NCBI GenBank assembly: GCA_937923485.1
Contig: CALDUE010000062.1
Span: 1 to 43,203, forward strand
DNA from: an uncultured Saprospiraceae bacterium
GTDB taxonomy: Bacteria; Bacteroidota; Bacteroidia; Chitinophagales; Saprospiraceae
Length of the DNA stretch: 43,203 nt
Reading direction: 5' to 3'
The notes beneath the pieces are model-generated. The model did not search any database. It worked only from the letters and a program-made list of their open reading frames with translations, and was not told the DNA's origin. The translations under genes were made by a program, and so were the position numbers. Of the stretch, positions 40,987-43,203 are shown piece after piece. Numbering within the stretch: the first letter of the stretch is position 1; every line of letters begins with the position of its first letter.

Positions 40987-41153
40987 TAGATATGCACGCC
41001 GACTTGATTTTACCGAAAGAGATCATCGTGTGATGTATACTTGTATAGCTACTCGAGGGGTTAGAAATCTCGCTTTCGAAAACCAGTTGCGGAGCCACCA
41101 ATCCATAGCAAGTCTGTGGAGGAAATTACATCAAGCTCAATCAGACAAATGCA

Positions 41154-42626
41154 ATGGAAGGTAAGAAATACGATCTAATATGTGTTGGAGGAGGCATCAT
41201 GAGTGCAACCTTGAGCGTGATGGCAAAAATTCTCAAACCAGACCTTGAGATAGCTATCTTCGAACGCTTAGATAAAGTGGCTCTGGAAAGCTCTGGGACC
41301 TGGAACAACGCGGGGACAGGACACTCTGCTCTCTGCGAACTCAATTACACCCCTGAAGACGAGGACGGCAATGTGGTGATTACCAAGGCGATCGAAATCT
41401 GTCGTCAGTTTGAAATTTCAAAGCAATTTTGGTCCTACCTTGTAGACAAAGGCTACATCGAAGATCCGAAAACTTTCATCACGAATGTGCCGCACCACAG
41501 CTGGGTGCGTGGGAAAGCAAATGCGGAATATCTTGAGAAGAGATACCATGCGATGAAGGAACATTACATGTTCGACACCATCGAGTTCACTAAAGATCTC
41601 GAAAAAATGCAGGAGTGGTTTCCGCTTATCGCCAATCATCAGGATGAATCTATGCCTATGGCTGCATCTAGAATAGATCGAGGATGCGAGATGAATTTTG
41701 GTGCATTAACCAAACAACTCTACGATATTTTAGAAAAGCGATTTGATACGAAAGTACAGTTTCGCCGAGAAGTAGAAGACATTGATCCAGACGGCAATTC
41801 AGATTGGACGGTTTTCGTTAAAAATTTGGTCAACGAAGACGTCAGTCGCCTCAATGCGGAGCATGTATTTATCGGAGCGGGGGGTGGTAGTCTGCTTCTA
41901 CTCGAAAAAGTAGAAATTCCAGAGAAGGAAGGCTACGGAGGTTTTCCCGTGAGCGGTGAGTGGCTCGTCTGTAAGAATCCAGACATCATCAATCAGCACT
42001 TTGCAAAAGTGTATAGCAAAGCTGGCATCGGCGATCCTCCAATGTCGACGCCCCACTTGGATACGCGCTACATCGATGGCAAACGCGAGTTGCTCTTCGG
42101 ACCTTTCGCGGGATTCAGCACGAAGTTTTTGAAAGAAGGAGCTCATACCGACCTCTTTAAATCCATTAAACTAGAAAACCTGCACTCCATGTGGGGCGTG
42201 TTCTGGCACAACCTACCTTTGACGAGTTACCTGATCAACCAAGTCTCCATGTCTTTTTCAGACCGAATGGATGCACTCCGAATCTTCGTGAAAGATGCCA
42301 AGGATGAAGATTGGGAAGTGATCGTCGCAGGTCAACGCGTCCAGACCATCAAGAAAGATCACTACGAGGGCGGCAAGCTCGAGTTCGGTACTGAGGTGGT
42401 AAGTAGCGAAGACGGTAAAATCACTTGTTTACTTGGCGCATCTCCGGGGGCATCGACTTCAGTAAAGATCATGATGGAGGTCTTGGAGAAAGCTTTCCCT
42501 GAGACTACTTCTAAGGACAGCTGTCGTAAGGCACTCAATGAAATGCTGCCAGGATGGGGTGAAGAGGCCAATATCGAAACCTTCAAGACAAATTTGGAAA
42601 GATCGAAGGCTAGTTTGAAATTGTAG
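41154..42626 (+). CDS. mqo: Malate:quinone oxidoreductase
   Basis: The product has 490 residues, the usual length. The FAD-binding dinucleotide fold opens the protein (YDLICVGGGIMSATLS), with ERLDKVALESSGTWNNAGTGHSALCELNYTP behind it, a strong Mqo signature. GAGGGSLLLLEK, GYGGFPVSGEWL, LLFGPFAGFSTKFLK and the C-terminal LLGASPGASTSVKIM also fit the family. The enzyme oxidises malate to oxaloacetate and passes electrons to quinone at the inner face of the membrane, in place of or next to NAD-malate dehydrogenase. It is monocistronic; the downstream gap carries tandem copies of the 14-mer word. Confidence 0.96.
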   Translation: MEGKKYDLICVGGGIMSATLSVMAKILKPDLEIAIFERLDKVALESSGTWNNAGTGHSALCELNYTPEDEDGNVVITKAIEICRQFEISKQFWSYLVDKGYIEDPKTFITNVPHHSWVRGKANAEYLEKRYHAMKEHYMFDTIEFTKDLEKMQEWFPLIANHQDESMPMAASRIDRGCEMNFGALTKQLYDILEKRFDTKVQFRREVEDIDPDGNSDWTVFVKNLVNEDVSRLNAEHVFIGAGGGSLLLLEKVEIPEKEGYGGFPVSGEWLVCKNPDIINQHFAKVYSKAGIGDPPMSTPHLDTRYIDGKRELLFGPFAGFSTKFLKEGAHTDLFKSIKLENLHSMWGVFWHNLPLTSYLINQVSMSFSDRMDALRIFVKDAKDEDWEVIVAGQRVQTIKKDHYEGGKLEFGTEVVSSEDGKITCLLGASPGASTSVKIMMEVLEKAFPETTSKDSCRKALNEMLPGWGEEANIETFKTNLERSKASLKL

Positions 42627-42683
42627 GCGGTTTCAGGTTATGTGGCCCCGCACGCAGTAAGAAGGTCTACGTTTCATCCTATA

Positions 42684-42697
42684 GCTTTCGCCAAAAC
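42684..42697 (+). repeat. 14-mer word GCTTTCGCCAAAAC, copy 7 (tandem pair)
   Basis: This is an exact match, preceded by A; the next copy begins 19 bases later in the same orientation. Confidence 0.9.
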
Positions 42698-42702
42698 ATT
42701 CA

Positions 42703-42716
42703 GCTTTCGCCAAAAC
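42703..42716 (+). repeat. 14-mer word GCTTTCGCCAAAAC, copy 8 (tandem pair)
   Basis: This is an exact match, preceded by A. A degenerate third copy, CCTTTCGACAAAAC, lies at 42761-42774, 17 bases before the ATG of the next gene. Confidence 0.9.
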
Positions 42717-42790
42717 AACTGCTGTGAGGTCGACTGCATATATTGCATTGCAATAGTACTCCTTTCGACAAAACTTAAAGATTCGTCACT

Positions 42791-43159
42791 ATGGAATGGT
42801 ACATACCCTTGACGGTACTTCCCGCCGTTGCGCTAATCATTCTCTCGACCAGCAATTTTTTGGTGGGTTTGAATAGTGAGATCAACATGCTTGAAGCTGG
42901 TGACGAAACCATTGACTGGGTCATAGATCAGAAGATTGACCAATTGACGAGGCTCGGCTATGCGATCATTCTCCTCTATTTTAGTTCTCTGTTCTTCATG
43001 ATCTCTGCTTTGGCCATGGCCATATACGAAGAAGCCGTACTCTTAAAATACTTGATGCTCACAGGTGTAGTACTATTTACGGTTGCGCTGATCTTCCTAC
43101 TTATCTACTCTATCAAGGCGATTAAGATCAAGCAAAATCATTTGCGACGGCGGGAGTAG
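42791..43159 (+). CDS. Small membrane protein, DUF2721-like
   Basis: The product has 122 residues with three membrane segments: about 5-25 (IPLTVLPAVALIILSTSNFLVGL), 57-77 and 85-108. Between the first two is an amphipathic acidic stretch (INMLEAGDETIDWVIDQKIDQLTRLG), and a basic tail RRRE ends the protein. The layout and the opening PLTVLPAVALIILSTSN resemble the DUF2721 family, whose function is unknown. It lies downstream of mqo with 164 bases holding the word repeats, so it may have its own promoter. Nothing is recognised in the last 44 bases of the window. Confidence 0.7.
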   Translation: MEWYIPLTVLPAVALIILSTSNFLVGLNSEINMLEAGDETIDWVIDQKIDQLTRLGYAIILLYFSSLFFMISALAMAIYEEAVLLKYLMLTGVVLFTVALIFLLIYSIKAIKIKQNHLRRRE

Positions 43160-43203
43160 GTGGCGGATTGTGAGCGAAATTGCCAATATTAAGCCGTTTG
43201 CTA

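Overview
The window looks like a chromosomal segment of a member of the Bacteroidota. The evidence is two large secreted proteins ending in Por-type (T9SS type A) sorting domains, promoters of the TAnnTTTG (-7) type in front of several genes, many SPII lipoproteins, and a DinB / second DnaE pair. No phage, plasmid, rRNA, tRNA or CRISPR locus was recognised. The intergenic DNA is unusually rich: dispersed and tandem repeats, mini-hairpins, a repeated 14-15 bp word and at least four gene remnants.

Layout. (1) 1-7.3 kb: the end of a tandem-repeat T9SS adhesin-like protein, a 7-TM membrane protein, a DEAD-box helicase (motif II is DEID) and a second T9SS protein. Both convergent junctions here carry the same ~260 bp dispersed repeat, preceded by heptamer repeats. 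(2) 7.6-18.1 kb: a lipoprotein, dinB, a PA0069-type radical SAM gene flanked by two 231 bp direct repeats, a small HEPN-like membrane protein, an arginase-fold protein lacking most catalytic metal ligands, a TPR sensor kinase and the alternative DnaE. dinB and dnaE share a similar ACAC-N5-GTGT palindrome upstream, which suggests common damage-inducible control. (3) 18.1-19.1 kb: decayed DNA with a broken lipoprotein gene. (4) 19.1-24.2 kb: a TraB/ChaN-like lipoprotein, then a divergent envelope-glycosylation locus (NAD-dependent epimerase; GT2, tandem LAB_N protein and ArnT-like GT39) resembling a reduced Arn pathway. (5) 24.2-27 kb: decayed DNA with a broken thiM and an unknown secreted protein. 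(6) 27-30.6 kb: glucokinase, phosphoglucose isomerase and a HAD phosphatase/phosphoglucomutase. (7) 31.1-34.2 kb: three exported lipoproteins: a YiiX-type papain-fold hydrolase, a PPP-family phosphatase and a CotH-like putative kinase. (8) 34.3-39.6 kb: an SDR remnant, a GH63-type glucosidase, a glycogen-debranching-type enzyme and a broken cytochrome c. (9) 39.9-43.2 kb: an HtrA-like protease, malate:quinone oxidoreductase and a small DUF2721-like membrane protein.

Three signals stand out beyond the genes. First, the exact 14-mer GCTTTCGCCAAAAC occurs eight times on both strands, inside unrelated genes and between genes, where chance predicts essentially none; it behaves like a genome-wide DNA address word (uptake, recombination or segregation signal). 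Second, the intergenic repeats at 2.9-11.4 kb carry at least 14 tiny hairpins with different stems but a C-GNA-G triloop, the fold known to make exceptionally stable DNA mini-hairpins. Third, all the simple repeats use a 7-base period. Regions 3-5 and the gaps at 34.3 and 39.3 kb suggest ongoing loss of genes between intact cassettes.
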